DNA from: Trissonchulus latispiculum
Taxonomy: Eukaryota > Nematoda > Enoplea > Enoplida > Ironidae
Direction of reading: 5' to 3'
DNA length: 64,000 bases
Assembly: GCA_030248195.1 (NCBI GenBank)
Contig: JASAND010000707.1
Span: 1 to 64,000, forward strand
Part shown: in pieces, positions 19,501 through 27,701 of the stretch
Position numbering within the stretch: position 1 is the first letter of the stretch
Layout: each line of letters starts with the position of its first letter
Notes under the pieces: model-generated
What the model was told of the DNA's origin: nothing
Seen by the model: only the letters and a program-made list of their open reading frames with translations
Databases searched by the model: none
Made by a program: the position numbers and the translations under genes

Positions 19501-22377
19501 ATTACACGGAAAGACCGCTACCCTTTACCAAAAATCGATGAAATCTTGGATATGTTTAGTAAAGGGAAGTTTTTCTCTACTTTGGATCTAAATAGCGGCT
19601 ATTGGCAAATTGAGATGTTCCCTCCCCATAAGGAAAAGACCGCATTCATTTCACATATGGGACTCTTTCATTTTAATGTCATGCCATTTGGCTTGACCAA
19701 TGCTCCTGCAACATTCCAAAGAATAATGGAAAGAATTTTTACTGAATTACCAGTTTATATTGACGATTTACTGATTCCATCTAATGATGAAAACCATCAT
19801 TTGAAAATGCTTGAAATAGTTTTTCAGAAGCTTTCCGACCATGGGTTGCGACTCAAAATGAAAAAGTGCGTGTTTTTCCGCAAAAAGGTTGAATATCTTG
19901 GTCATTTTATTTCTGAAAAGGGCATTGAGACTGACCCACGTAAAGTGACTGCGGTAAAAAATTTTCCAGTACCTATTACGATTAAGCAATTGCGTGGTTT
20001 TTTGGGTATGGCTGGATATTATCGACGATTTATACGTAATTTCAGTTCAATTGCAGCACCAATGAATAATCTGTTGAAAAAGGATGAAGGTTTTCATTGG
20101 AATGACCAATGTCAAATTGCTTTTGAAAATTTGAAACAGGCTTTGATAAATGCACCAGTTCTTGCGTATCCAAATTGGGAGGAGCCGTTTATTTTAACAA
20201 CAGACGCTAGTGTCGTCGGTCTCGGTGCAGTGTTGGAACAAGATCAACCGGGTGAGAAAAAGCCTAAACCCATAGCCTATGCTAGCAGAGCTTTAGTTGG
20301 TGCTGAGAAACGTTATAAAATTGTAGAATTGGAAGGTCTTGCAGTCGTGTGGTCTTGTAAGCATTTTCAGCATTATCTACGCCATCGAGAATTTACTTTG
20401 TATACCGATAACGAAGCCCTTAAATATATTTTTGCAAATGCCAAAAATCAAGGCTATACTCGAATTGCTAAATGGGCTATTGCATTATCAGAATTTCGTT
20501 TCAAGACTCAACATCGAAAAGGCATAGATAATCCTGTAGCTGACTGTCTTTCACGTAACCCTCAACCAGTTGTCGTTGATTCGAACGTCGACCGCGCTGA
20601 AGGTGAAAGTGAAATTATTACATCTAATAATAAATTTCAGTATGTATCTGACGAGTTTGACGTTACCGAAGATATGTTTCCGCCAGTGTGCATGATTGAA
20701 AAATATTCTGATGACGAATGGTCTCAAGCACTAAAAACTGATTCTGATTTTGGTCCTTTTATTGAGTATCTTGAAAAAGGCACATTGCCTAAGGATGACC
20801 TGACTTGGACTTTAATACGTGGTCAATCCGATTTTGAATTGAAAAATGGCATGCTTTATCGATATCGAACTGATATTCACGAGAGACGTAAAAAGGGTTC
20901 TGCTCGTTTAACTTGTGTCCCTAGAAAGTTTCGAAATTATATTCTAGAACAGTATCATTCTGCGATGGACACTGGTGGTCATCAGGGTGTACCTCAAACT
21001 CATTATAAAGTCGCGACTAGATATTATTGGCCTAATTTACTTACGGATGTGAAGTATTTTATACGTAATTGTATTGTGTGTGCAAAATTTACGATAGGCC
21101 CGAGGCACCCTCAAGCTCCGATGAAAATTTATCCACCAGTTACTAAACCATTCGAAAGGGTTTACGTAGATGTTATGCATTTCCCGATTAGTAAAAAGCA
21201 GAATGTTTGTGTTTTGGTTGTAATTGATCAACTTACCCGTTGGGCAGAAGCATGGCCCCTACGAAATGAAAAGGCCGAAACTTTAATACGGGTGTTTTTG
21301 AATGAATTTATTTTGCGGTATGGGGTACCCACTGAAGTAATATCGGACCAAGGTCCAAATTTTCAAGCTGAAGTAACTACTGCTTTGTTTAAATTGATGG
21401 GTACAAAGAAATTACGTACTACTGCGTATCACCCTCAGTCTAACGGCCTAGTGGAACGGGTTAATGGTACTATACGGGAAATTGTTAAGAAGTACGTAGA
21501 TATTGATCAACGTGATTGGGACGTTAAACTAGCTTTTGCTATGCATGCCTATAGGACTTCATTGCATTCAACTATTCAGGATACTCCCTATTTTCTATTG
21601 TTTGGTCGGGATGCACAAGTTCCGGAGGATTTGTTGTTTGAAAACTTGGATAAGCCAGTAACTTCTTTGGTAAATTACAAGACTTCTTTAATTCGTACTT
21701 TGACGGAAAACTGGCACATTACTGCTCAAATTATAGCTGATAAGGCGGAACTTGTTAAACAACGGTACGATAAACGTGTACGTATAAAGAACTTTGAAGT
21801 GGGACAAATTGTGATGCGAAATATTACGCAAGTACCTCAGCCCACAGGTAGGATGGCTAAGTTAGCTCCTAAGTACGACGGACCCTATAGGATAACGGAA
21901 GTTTTATCAGATCAAAATGTACGTTTACGTAATATGAAAACGGGAGACATTAGTAAAGTCATTCATGTAAATCGTTTAAAGTTGTTACCTGATATAGATC
22001 CCGAAACCCTAGAGGAGTTGGAAATTGATGTTGATGATCCAACTGCTCTTGGTGAAGATAACATTGTACGTACCTATGATAATAACGATGCTGTAGCTAC
22101 GAATGATGATGTAATTGTCCGTCATTGTGTACTAGAACCTACAGAAAAAGCTCAAACAGAACAAAATCAAACGAGTACTGAAGTACCTATTGTAGTGCAA
22201 CAACAGTTGCCTGGTTTAGAAACGGAAGCGGAAGAGACCATATCAAATCAAGGTCAAGAATGTACAATTACTACCACTACTGCAAATGATTCACAAACTT
22301 ATCCTAGCACTAACCGTCCAATTACCCAACAACCTACTTCTATGCAATCCCCCTTCCCCAAGCTGAAGCTTCACTAA
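16456..22377 (+). CDS. pol: GypA Pol polyprotein
   Basis: Protease, reverse transcriptase, RNase H and integrase, all apparently intact. Numbering counts the TTG at 16651 as residue 1; the frame is open from 16456 and there is no obvious ATG at its start. The first ~450 residues are Asn/Gln/Arg-rich and unlike known Pol domains. The aspartic protease motif LIDTGANISVVS has its Asp at residue 520. The RT shows FVIDYRQLNKIT and a YIDD box at 1036-1039. RNase H begins LTTDASVVGLGAVL. The integrase has an HHCC zinc finger (HSAMDTGGHQG...CIVCAKF), and its DDE residues lie in YVDVMHF, ISDQGPNF and NGLVERVNG. A GPY/F module (GPYRITEVL) follows. The tail is acidic and Gln/Thr-rich. The stop TAA at 22375-22377 shares its last base with the ATG of ORF3. 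Confidence 0.92.
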   Translation, partial: PAKSDDKLFDPGSTRNGSSFSVIASFTEFSASGEHDKFRGCSSAINPSPGKQSTYIPQKNPQINSLSEKTPNFLEGLLKLFPDEKVLNSNQICAVFNPSYADVTRGQRSQNSPENPRNLLQSQLQNFLQNVDIRALAEALTNGRPPPQSPRSPPQVNFQQQNQFLNAQNTQNPRVIPLVPISAARANQIRSQLNFSQNSRYTYNTGSRNQNNSFNYSRSRLNYSANRSFAPRNSSYRNNFRGGAPPIRNQNWRPPAQGRRNAGFNGYWYPSNSNQRCLRNVQPLAVPRQPNLFFGTNSFRNARGWESYRSPVGNAVTFSNANRRQNGQQQEATMDQTVPSTSTAGVGSQGSSTKRSTTVRVPDSGDNVLEASNRKDETCTTNAAKQSDASNNKKSKTKNANMQPEQEIMPEMSQEQLVARLNRLRTINEAPDTEEKAAKHPISDVERETNVKYHHKNDPSSSSGQIQSNKKVKRVQKRRSHKIPDPDFPGRFLFEYDSSESSCSEQSQSESSDMELEDKEVNHVNLTHQPEKAPRTDFVANNRNYLSAFVHQDQYFLGAQTKIPPVHSPLIVASVGGVNTLALIDTGANISVVSKNFVEHLKQKCPENLTFGNGVCEQATAANGTPINFTGSVKFELSFQGYRWAHEYLISDFCPYDILLGMDFLSFYNWSMLMGRHSIYHPLFKEVPLLGAPQINNILQIVGKTRPAVSNICLRVGTTIPANSEAWVSISCEDSPPNSDQLDDEWDLPFVRMKPSVVNTNIAPWPSRFEDVPKLVRNSMNILEKYNCYMVPGIISKGEKTQEVRVWNLSEEPLELHQGMVLAYADDLVTLKNRQGKESFLQLGDTWFEKEYVCEDDLPKSVQAEIFSTTVENTYVSQPSTSKGEDMESKEPTEQDLYDQFLKEAQLDKFECSDKAKGKFRELLRKYVHVFATPENLGRCSTGQHLIDTGMAGPVTAKAYRMNPMERVEIEKHIQKMLEQGICVPSDSQWSSPCMLVGKKDGTTRFVIDYRQLNKITRKDRYPLPKIDEILDMFSKGKFFSTLDLNSGYWQIEMFPPHKEKTAFISHMGLFHFNVMPFGLTNAPATFQRIMERIFTELPVYIDDLLIPSNDENHHLKMLEIVFQKLSDHGLRLKMKKCVFFRKKVEYLGHFISEKGIETDPRKVTAVKNFPVPITIKQLRGFLGMAGYYRRFIRNFSSIAAPMNNLLKKDEGFHWNDQCQIAFENLKQALINAPVLAYPNWEEPFILTTDASVVGLGAVLEQDQPGEKKPKPIAYASRALVGAEKRYKIVELEGLAVVWSCKHFQHYLRHREFTLYTDNEALKYIFANAKNQGYTRIAKWAIALSEFRFKTQHRKGIDNPVADCLSRNPQPVVVDSNVDRAEGESEIITSNNKFQYVSDEFDVTEDMFPPVCMIEKYSDDEWSQALKTDSDFGPFIEYLEKGTLPKDDLTWTLIRGQSDFELKNGMLYRYRTDIHERRKKGSARLTCVPRKFRNYILEQYHSAMDTGGHQGVPQTHYKVATRYYWPNLLTDVKYFIRNCIVCAKFTIGPRHPQAPMKIYPPVTKPFERVYVDVMHFPISKKQNVCVLVVIDQLTRWAEAWPLRNEKAETLIRVFLNEFILRYGVPTEVISDQGPNFQAEVTTALFKLMGTKKLRTTAYHPQSNGLVERVNGTIREIVKKYVDIDQRDWDVKLAFAMHAYRTSLHSTIQDTPYFLLFGRDAQVPEDLLFENLDKPVTSLVNYKTSLIRTLTENWHITAQIIADKAELVKQRYDKRVRIKNFEVGQIVMRNITQVPQPTGRMAKLAPKYDGPYRITEVLSDQNVRLRNMKTGDISKVIHVNRLKLLPDIDPETLEELEIDVDDPTALGEDNIVRTYDNNDAVATNDDVIVRHCVLEPTEKAQTEQNQTSTEVPIVVQQQLPGLETEAEETISNQGQECTITTTTANDSQTYPSTNRPITQQPTSMQSPFPKLKLH

Positions 22378-22379
22378 TG
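22375..22379 (+). promoter_or_regulatory. TAATG stop-start overlap between pol and ORF3
   Basis: The pol stop TAA (22375-22377) and the ORF3 start ATG (22377-22379) share one base. Stop-start overlaps of this form support termination-coupled reinitiation in some non-LTR retrotransposons and RNA viruses. A second in-frame ATG follows at residue 36 (MPKRSHGSW). That ribosomes use the overlap is inference. Confidence 0.6.
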
Positions 22380-25300
22380 TTGTATCCTATGTTTCAAATG
22401 ACAGGCATCCTATGTGCACTTTGTAATTTAGGGAAATTAATTTGTAAATTTCACCATCGTCAAAATTATTGGAAAAACGAGATGCCCAAACGGAGTCATG
22501 GAAGTTGGAGCGATGATGAAGGGAATTATGCTCCAAGACCTAAAACATATCAGAAAGCTCCTACTAAGGAGGAAAGGGATGCTTTGACTCGTCAGAGGCG
22601 TAATCGCAAACGGAGAGAAAAGGCCATGGAAAGAGAGGCTCAACAACAACAATTTGATGAAGAAGAATCAGATGGGGAATCCACTGATGCGGTCCTGGAG
22701 GAGACTTTTGAACCGAAATTACCACCGAATGCTATCAGAGATCATTGGACGCGAGTAAATAAACTAGAAAAGCTCGATGAAGAAAGTGACTTTTTTGTTC
22801 AGATTGCTCCTTATTCATTTAGTCCGTATCAGATTGAAGGTATCGCTAGTAGATGGAAGGAATCTAGTCCAAATTTTTCCTGGGAATTTTCAGAGGGAGC
22901 AATGATTGAAATAGCACAGCTAGTAACGTCGAAACCTGGTGTTATTCCCGAATATCTGTTGCGGCGACAATGGGAGATCGATGAGTATTGCCAAAAACAG
23001 GGCATAAAGTCTATTTTCGGTTTGGAAGATCTGCTCAAAAGTCTGCCGATTTTAAAGGAAATGTTAGAGGGACGATATATCGTGATGGACCTAGAGGGAA
23101 TTCGTAGTGATTGCTTTGGCCAAAAACAGGCAGCTACCATAGGTGCTATTCAGTTAGCAGGTCCTATCAGTCTGACTAATCCAGTCCCTAAGCATAAGCT
23201 GATTATTTGGTTGAGTACAATTCTGACAACAACATTGGACTACCAGATTGTAGCGCATTTACTGAGAAAATTTTTCGATCCAAATAATGGAGCAGTCTTC
23301 ATGTCAGTAGGTGCTGATTCCGATGCATTGAGGCTAACTAGGTTTTTGGGTCTGTCTGGTTTCGAAAACAACTGCGTTGAACTAACGGAATTGTGGAGAA
23401 ACCTTGGGACAGTACTCCATTCCAGTGATTGCCCACCAGGTTATATACCGCCCGAATGGAGCTCACATGAGGCGGAACGTCAGCAACAGCCAACAAAACA
23501 GAATGTTAGCTTGAAAAGAATGGCCCAAGCTTGGAAAGTGGAAAATCCAAAGGAAGTGGTTCCAGATGCACCTGCAATGTGGGGAATAACTTTAGTTCCG
23601 TGGCCGTGGCATGCTGAGTATGCATGTGCAGATCTCAAAGCTCAGGTCCAGTTAACGGAAAAATTATTTCGGGCTTGTCCAACTCAGAAAATTTTGGAAC
23701 ATGTAGTATCGGCTTCCACAGTAAGCTTTACCTACACGACTTCCACTAAATCGGTTCGAACCATCAGATTGAATGTTGGTGTGCATCGAGGGCCTGTGAC
23801 TCGTTTACAAGGGTACTTTAAATTGAACAGATCGGCTAAGAAAAAGCATTTAGGTCCAGTTGAAGCTGCTGTAGAACGGAGACTACGTTGGTACCAGAGA
23901 AATGTGGGCACTGAATCCGCAGCTACCATACCAGTTTCGGATGGTTTTCCAACAATTTGGGGACAGTTGCTTAGAGATTCAACCTTACCGATCGCGCAAG
24001 AACCTGAAGTTTTGTTCCTTATGTCCCGATATGTAAATCATCAGTTAGATCTAAACGAACCACTGGTTCCCTTGGTGAATGATTTCCCGCATCGAGGGTA
24101 TTGGAACGATTATTACTTCCCAGCTAGCGTGGACCCTACCCCTCAGGGAGTAGCTCAGCAGGAATGGGAGGACTATGAACAGAGTATGCCATATGATATT
24201 AGGCAAGTGGAGGAGCGCTTATCTGATTCAGAAGATTCTGTTTTGGAAGTGCCAGTAGGGCAGCTTGAAATGGAGGAACCCCCTGTTCCAGAGCAACAGC
24301 CAGGACCATCGTGGGCGCAGTTACCTCCACCTCCACCTCGACCAGTACTCCCACCTGTCATGCAGATTTCAGCATTACCAGAGGTTACATCGCGGGAACA
24401 GATTGAGTTAAGGGATAAAAATTTGGTACAGCCTATTGAGAACGTCCAACGAGATGAAGATCTGCAAGTAGAACATTGGGAACGAGCTTTTGGAGACGCA
24501 TACATAGATCCAACGGAATATCAGTTAGTTCCAGAGGTTGAGGACGTTGTGGCAGAATCGGCGGGTCGTTCAACTGTACGCCCTGTGATTCTCCAACCGT
24601 CAGCCAAAAGGTCTAAAACTGACATTAATGTTCAAGAAATGCTAGATATTGTCCATCAAGCTCAAGGCTCTAGTTACGTTGAGGATGCTCCGAAAAGTGT
24701 TCCTTATAACCAACAGGGAATAGAAGTTCTTCTGAAAAGTCGTGGGGTAGAACATAAGGTACGACTAGTACGGCCGGTCTATGCAAACAGTTTTGTGGCC
24801 ATGGCGAAACAGCCTGAAGGTATTCTACAGTTGGAACCAGTTCAGCCAATTTCGATTCAAATTGAGGAGGTCATGTTGACACATAACGATTGCTATGCGT
24901 ATCTGCTGAAACCACCTGTTTCATGCGCGCCTAAGGGTGCTACAAGAGCTTATTTGTGCAAATATATGCAAAATCAACAGCGTGGAATACCAAATATGTC
25001 TGAAGTGGTTGGTGAACTCACAACGCAGAAACGCATGGTTAACCGTTTTGTATCAGCTATTGGACCAGATGGACGAATAGCATTGTGTTCATTTTCCATC
25101 TTGATTACACAGACGCGGCTTGCACGGGGTGCTATGGTGAACTGTATTCCCAGCGCTATTTTTGAACCATCTGATGAAGAAATTATTGAAGCGGCTGAGT
25201 TTGTACGAGTGAAAGAGGCGGAAAAGGCGGCTAAGCTAACACGCCAGGCAGTTGACATCCAACCTGACGAGCCTCAAGAAGTGCAAGTTGAACAGGTGTT

Positions 25301-27701
25301 TCCTCAGCCTATACCAGGTCCAGTCTTACCAGTGGAACGAATGCCTCCACAAGTTCGCTCTGAAATGGATAAAATTCGTAGGGAGGTTATGGCAATGGAT
25401 CCAAGACCGCCTCCGGCTCCACCAGTACCTGAAGTTCCAGATGATTCAGATTTTGCATGGCTAAATAAGGATTACGAGGCACATCAGTTAATACGGGCCA
25501 TACCAGGTTTCCAGCAATGGTTGAATGAACGGCCTTTTACTACTGATAACCAGCAGGATGAAGTGATGGCACCACTTAGTAAGGACTGTTACCTTCGTTG
25601 GTTGAACGAGAAATTGTCCAAGCATAGTTTCCGAGAAACTCTCATCATCTGTAAGGCGATTCGTTTCAACATGGACGCTAAATTTCGACCAGACTTCGAT
25701 AATGTCTTCGCGCCTTTTGATATCTATGATAACATTCCACAATATATTTTGCAACAGCAGTTAGCAGAAGCTACTTCACCTATAGTGATTTATCATTATA
25801 ATGATCGCATGCATGTTACTCCTTTTCCAGTTAGTTGTGAGGAGAATGTTAAGATTTTCCATCCATATTTGTATGCTTTTCGGCATGAATTTCAACAGTT
25901 GTTTCGAGCGGAATCTAGAAGTTTGATTGAGTTACCATCGAATCAGTTAGCCATGTTTAAGAAGAACGTTTTACGAGAACATCCTCTATGGGAACCGTGT
26001 GATCTTGAACTAGATATGCAAGAACCTGAACACTCGCATACGGGTGAAGAATTCCATCGTTTTACCATCACTTTGACTTTTCCAGCAATGTCCGATGCAA
26101 ATGGAAATCAACATCGAAGTTTAAAATTTCAAGGGACAGGTATTAATTTGCATGAAGCCACTACGGCACTTTATCTTGAGCTTTTCCCAGAGATTCGTAA
26201 TTGGCCACATCTTTTGATGCGAGACTTTAAGCGTACAATGTGGCTTCTAGGTCGAACTAACTCTGATAACATTGCTAATTGGAGAGCTATTCGTGATGCG
26301 TGGGCATTATTCATAGAAACGGGTCGAATCCAAGGATATCCAAAGGCTGAAAATCCAAAAGATCGGAAACGTAGAAAGGAACCTTTATATCTCGAACCAT
26401 TCTTCCGTTATGTATCGCCTGCAAGTTTTATGTATACACCCGAAGGAGGTATTACCTTGTTGGATGAAGATTTTAGGTTTCGGTGTGCAGAGACAGCCTA
26501 CCAGTATTTCAAGTGCAAGTTGCTAGGGTTGGATGAATTGGCAGCATGGATTAAGAGTCGTCATCTGCTTATGCACGGTGTTGACATCAAGATGTACGTG
26601 GATAAAAAATTAAAGCATTACCCGCACTTGCAACGAATGTGGAAAACTACTTACCGTCCCTTATTGGCATATCAGACTGTCATTGAGAAATTCTATCAAG
26701 AGCCGGAATTGCGAACCTTTGTCTTGAATAATTGTGAGAAGTTTTTCGCTAAGTCGGCTAAGGGACATCCATTTATGGGTACCGGTTGTGACGCACGGTA
26801 TATTGAATCCAACTTTCCATCTTGTCAAACGGGTGAAAATTTTATTGGTTGCATGTATATGAATTTGCTTATGTATTTCATGGTTGATGGACCTATGGAC
26901 CTAGTGGATCACAATAATCGTCTGTTGCAAGGTAACGAAATGTATCGTCGAAAGACTACCATCGGGTGGCGTATGCAACATGCGGCTAGAAATTGGTTAG
27001 ATGGGAAATTCGCACCGCCCTATCCCGATGTAGCAGGAGGTTGTGTGTTACCACATTTTATTCTCAGGCCGTTACTTGAGGATAAGTATCGAGGGCATCC
27101 GGATGGCACTTATTGTCCAGCAGCTCCATATGAGACTACGGCTTATGCGACTCCGGCTTTGCCATATCATTCTAGTTTGGAACATCATTTGATCCCAAAA
27201 CGGCATTGTTATTTTCCGGCTGCTTTGTTGTTGAAACGTCAAACCAAGTGTACTATTCGTATGAAAGATCGTGTAGCGTTTAGACGGATTTTGCCAATTA
27301 TAGTTCCGAAGCATGAACGCCATACGCGTCTAAATGTTCCTACTGCTGAAGGAAAAGTCGTTACCGTACGTTCTGCTTTGATGCCACCTAGACCTCGTAA
27401 AGATCGTAATATGTGTATCAAAAAGGTCCCGTTGAATCCTAAGTTTATTCCATCGGATTTTGGTCTACCAAAATTGAGAAATCATTGCATGCTTCCACCG
27501 ATGCCATTTCCTAGACATTTGCCACCTGTCAGAGGGCCGAGTCAAGAAATTCCATTTGGGTTTCGTAGAGCTGTTAAGCCTAAGAGTAAGAATGCACGGC
27601 GTATTGCGAGAGAGGAATGGTTGGCAGAGGAAGAAAGGCGTTTGCAGTATGTGGGGTTAAATGCGGAACCCCGGCGCATTGTAACATCGCGCTTTGATTA
27701 G
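22377..27701 (+). CDS. GypA ORF3: DEDDy exonuclease-like, dsRBD-like and NADAR-like domains
   Basis: A 1774-codon ORF between pol and the 3' LTR, with no stops. Residues 36-110 are basic, then acidic. Residues ~230-440 match a WRN/RNase D-type 3'-5' exonuclease: VMDLEG gives D238 and E240, SVGADSDALRL gives D316, and EYACADLKA gives Y415 and D419, the full DEDDy set. Residues ~560-760 are Pro/acidic-rich linker. Residues ~1225-1275 look like a dsRNA-binding domain (LTFPAMSDANG, then FQGTGINLHEATTALYLELF). Residues ~1340-1505 resemble NADAR/YbiA, an N-glycosidase-type fold: RCAETAYQYFK with E1372, then FMGTG and GENFIGCMYMNLL. There the usual WGxG and GKLLMxxR motifs are altered, so activity is doubtful. 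The C-terminus is basic. Domain calls are by motif only. The role could be processing of nucleic acid or nucleotide/NAD derivatives, or countering a host defence. Confidence 0.8.
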   Translation: MLYPMFQMTGILCALCNLGKLICKFHHRQNYWKNEMPKRSHGSWSDDEGNYAPRPKTYQKAPTKEERDALTRQRRNRKRREKAMEREAQQQQFDEEESDGESTDAVLEETFEPKLPPNAIRDHWTRVNKLEKLDEESDFFVQIAPYSFSPYQIEGIASRWKESSPNFSWEFSEGAMIEIAQLVTSKPGVIPEYLLRRQWEIDEYCQKQGIKSIFGLEDLLKSLPILKEMLEGRYIVMDLEGIRSDCFGQKQAATIGAIQLAGPISLTNPVPKHKLIIWLSTILTTTLDYQIVAHLLRKFFDPNNGAVFMSVGADSDALRLTRFLGLSGFENNCVELTELWRNLGTVLHSSDCPPGYIPPEWSSHEAERQQQPTKQNVSLKRMAQAWKVENPKEVVPDAPAMWGITLVPWPWHAEYACADLKAQVQLTEKLFRACPTQKILEHVVSASTVSFTYTTSTKSVRTIRLNVGVHRGPVTRLQGYFKLNRSAKKKHLGPVEAAVERRLRWYQRNVGTESAATIPVSDGFPTIWGQLLRDSTLPIAQEPEVLFLMSRYVNHQLDLNEPLVPLVNDFPHRGYWNDYYFPASVDPTPQGVAQQEWEDYEQSMPYDIRQVEERLSDSEDSVLEVPVGQLEMEEPPVPEQQPGPSWAQLPPPPPRPVLPPVMQISALPEVTSREQIELRDKNLVQPIENVQRDEDLQVEHWERAFGDAYIDPTEYQLVPEVEDVVAESAGRSTVRPVILQPSAKRSKTDINVQEMLDIVHQAQGSSYVEDAPKSVPYNQQGIEVLLKSRGVEHKVRLVRPVYANSFVAMAKQPEGILQLEPVQPISIQIEEVMLTHNDCYAYLLKPPVSCAPKGATRAYLCKYMQNQQRGIPNMSEVVGELTTQKRMVNRFVSAIGPDGRIALCSFSILITQTRLARGAMVNCIPSAIFEPSDEEIIEAAEFVRVKEAEKAAKLTRQAVDIQPDEPQEVQVEQVFPQPIPGPVLPVERMPPQVRSEMDKIRREVMAMDPRPPPAPPVPEVPDDSDFAWLNKDYEAHQLIRAIPGFQQWLNERPFTTDNQQDEVMAPLSKDCYLRWLNEKLSKHSFRETLIICKAIRFNMDAKFRPDFDNVFAPFDIYDNIPQYILQQQLAEATSPIVIYHYNDRMHVTPFPVSCEENVKIFHPYLYAFRHEFQQLFRAESRSLIELPSNQLAMFKKNVLREHPLWEPCDLELDMQEPEHSHTGEEFHRFTITLTFPAMSDANGNQHRSLKFQGTGINLHEATTALYLELFPEIRNWPHLLMRDFKRTMWLLGRTNSDNIANWRAIRDAWALFIETGRIQGYPKAENPKDRKRRKEPLYLEPFFRYVSPASFMYTPEGGITLLDEDFRFRCAETAYQYFKCKLLGLDELAAWIKSRHLLMHGVDIKMYVDKKLKHYPHLQRMWKTTYRPLLAYQTVIEKFYQEPELRTFVLNNCEKFFAKSAKGHPFMGTGCDARYIESNFPSCQTGENFIGCMYMNLLMYFMVDGPMDLVDHNNRLLQGNEMYRRKTTIGWRMQHAARNWLDGKFAPPYPDVAGGCVLPHFILRPLLEDKYRGHPDGTYCPAAPYETTAYATPALPYHSSLEHHLIPKRHCYFPAALLLKRQTKCTIRMKDRVAFRRILPIIVPKHERHTRLNVPTAEGKVVTVRSALMPPRPRKDRNMCIKKVPLNPKFIPSDFGLPKLRNHCMLPPMPFPRHLPPVRGPSQEIPFGFRRAVKPKSKNARRIAREEWLAEEERRLQYVGLNAEPRRIVTSRFD

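Noticed and set aside
22377..27701. ORF3 as an envelope gene
   Set aside because: No signal peptide, furin-like site, heptad repeats or C-terminal membrane anchor seen; exonuclease-like and NADAR-like motifs explain it better.
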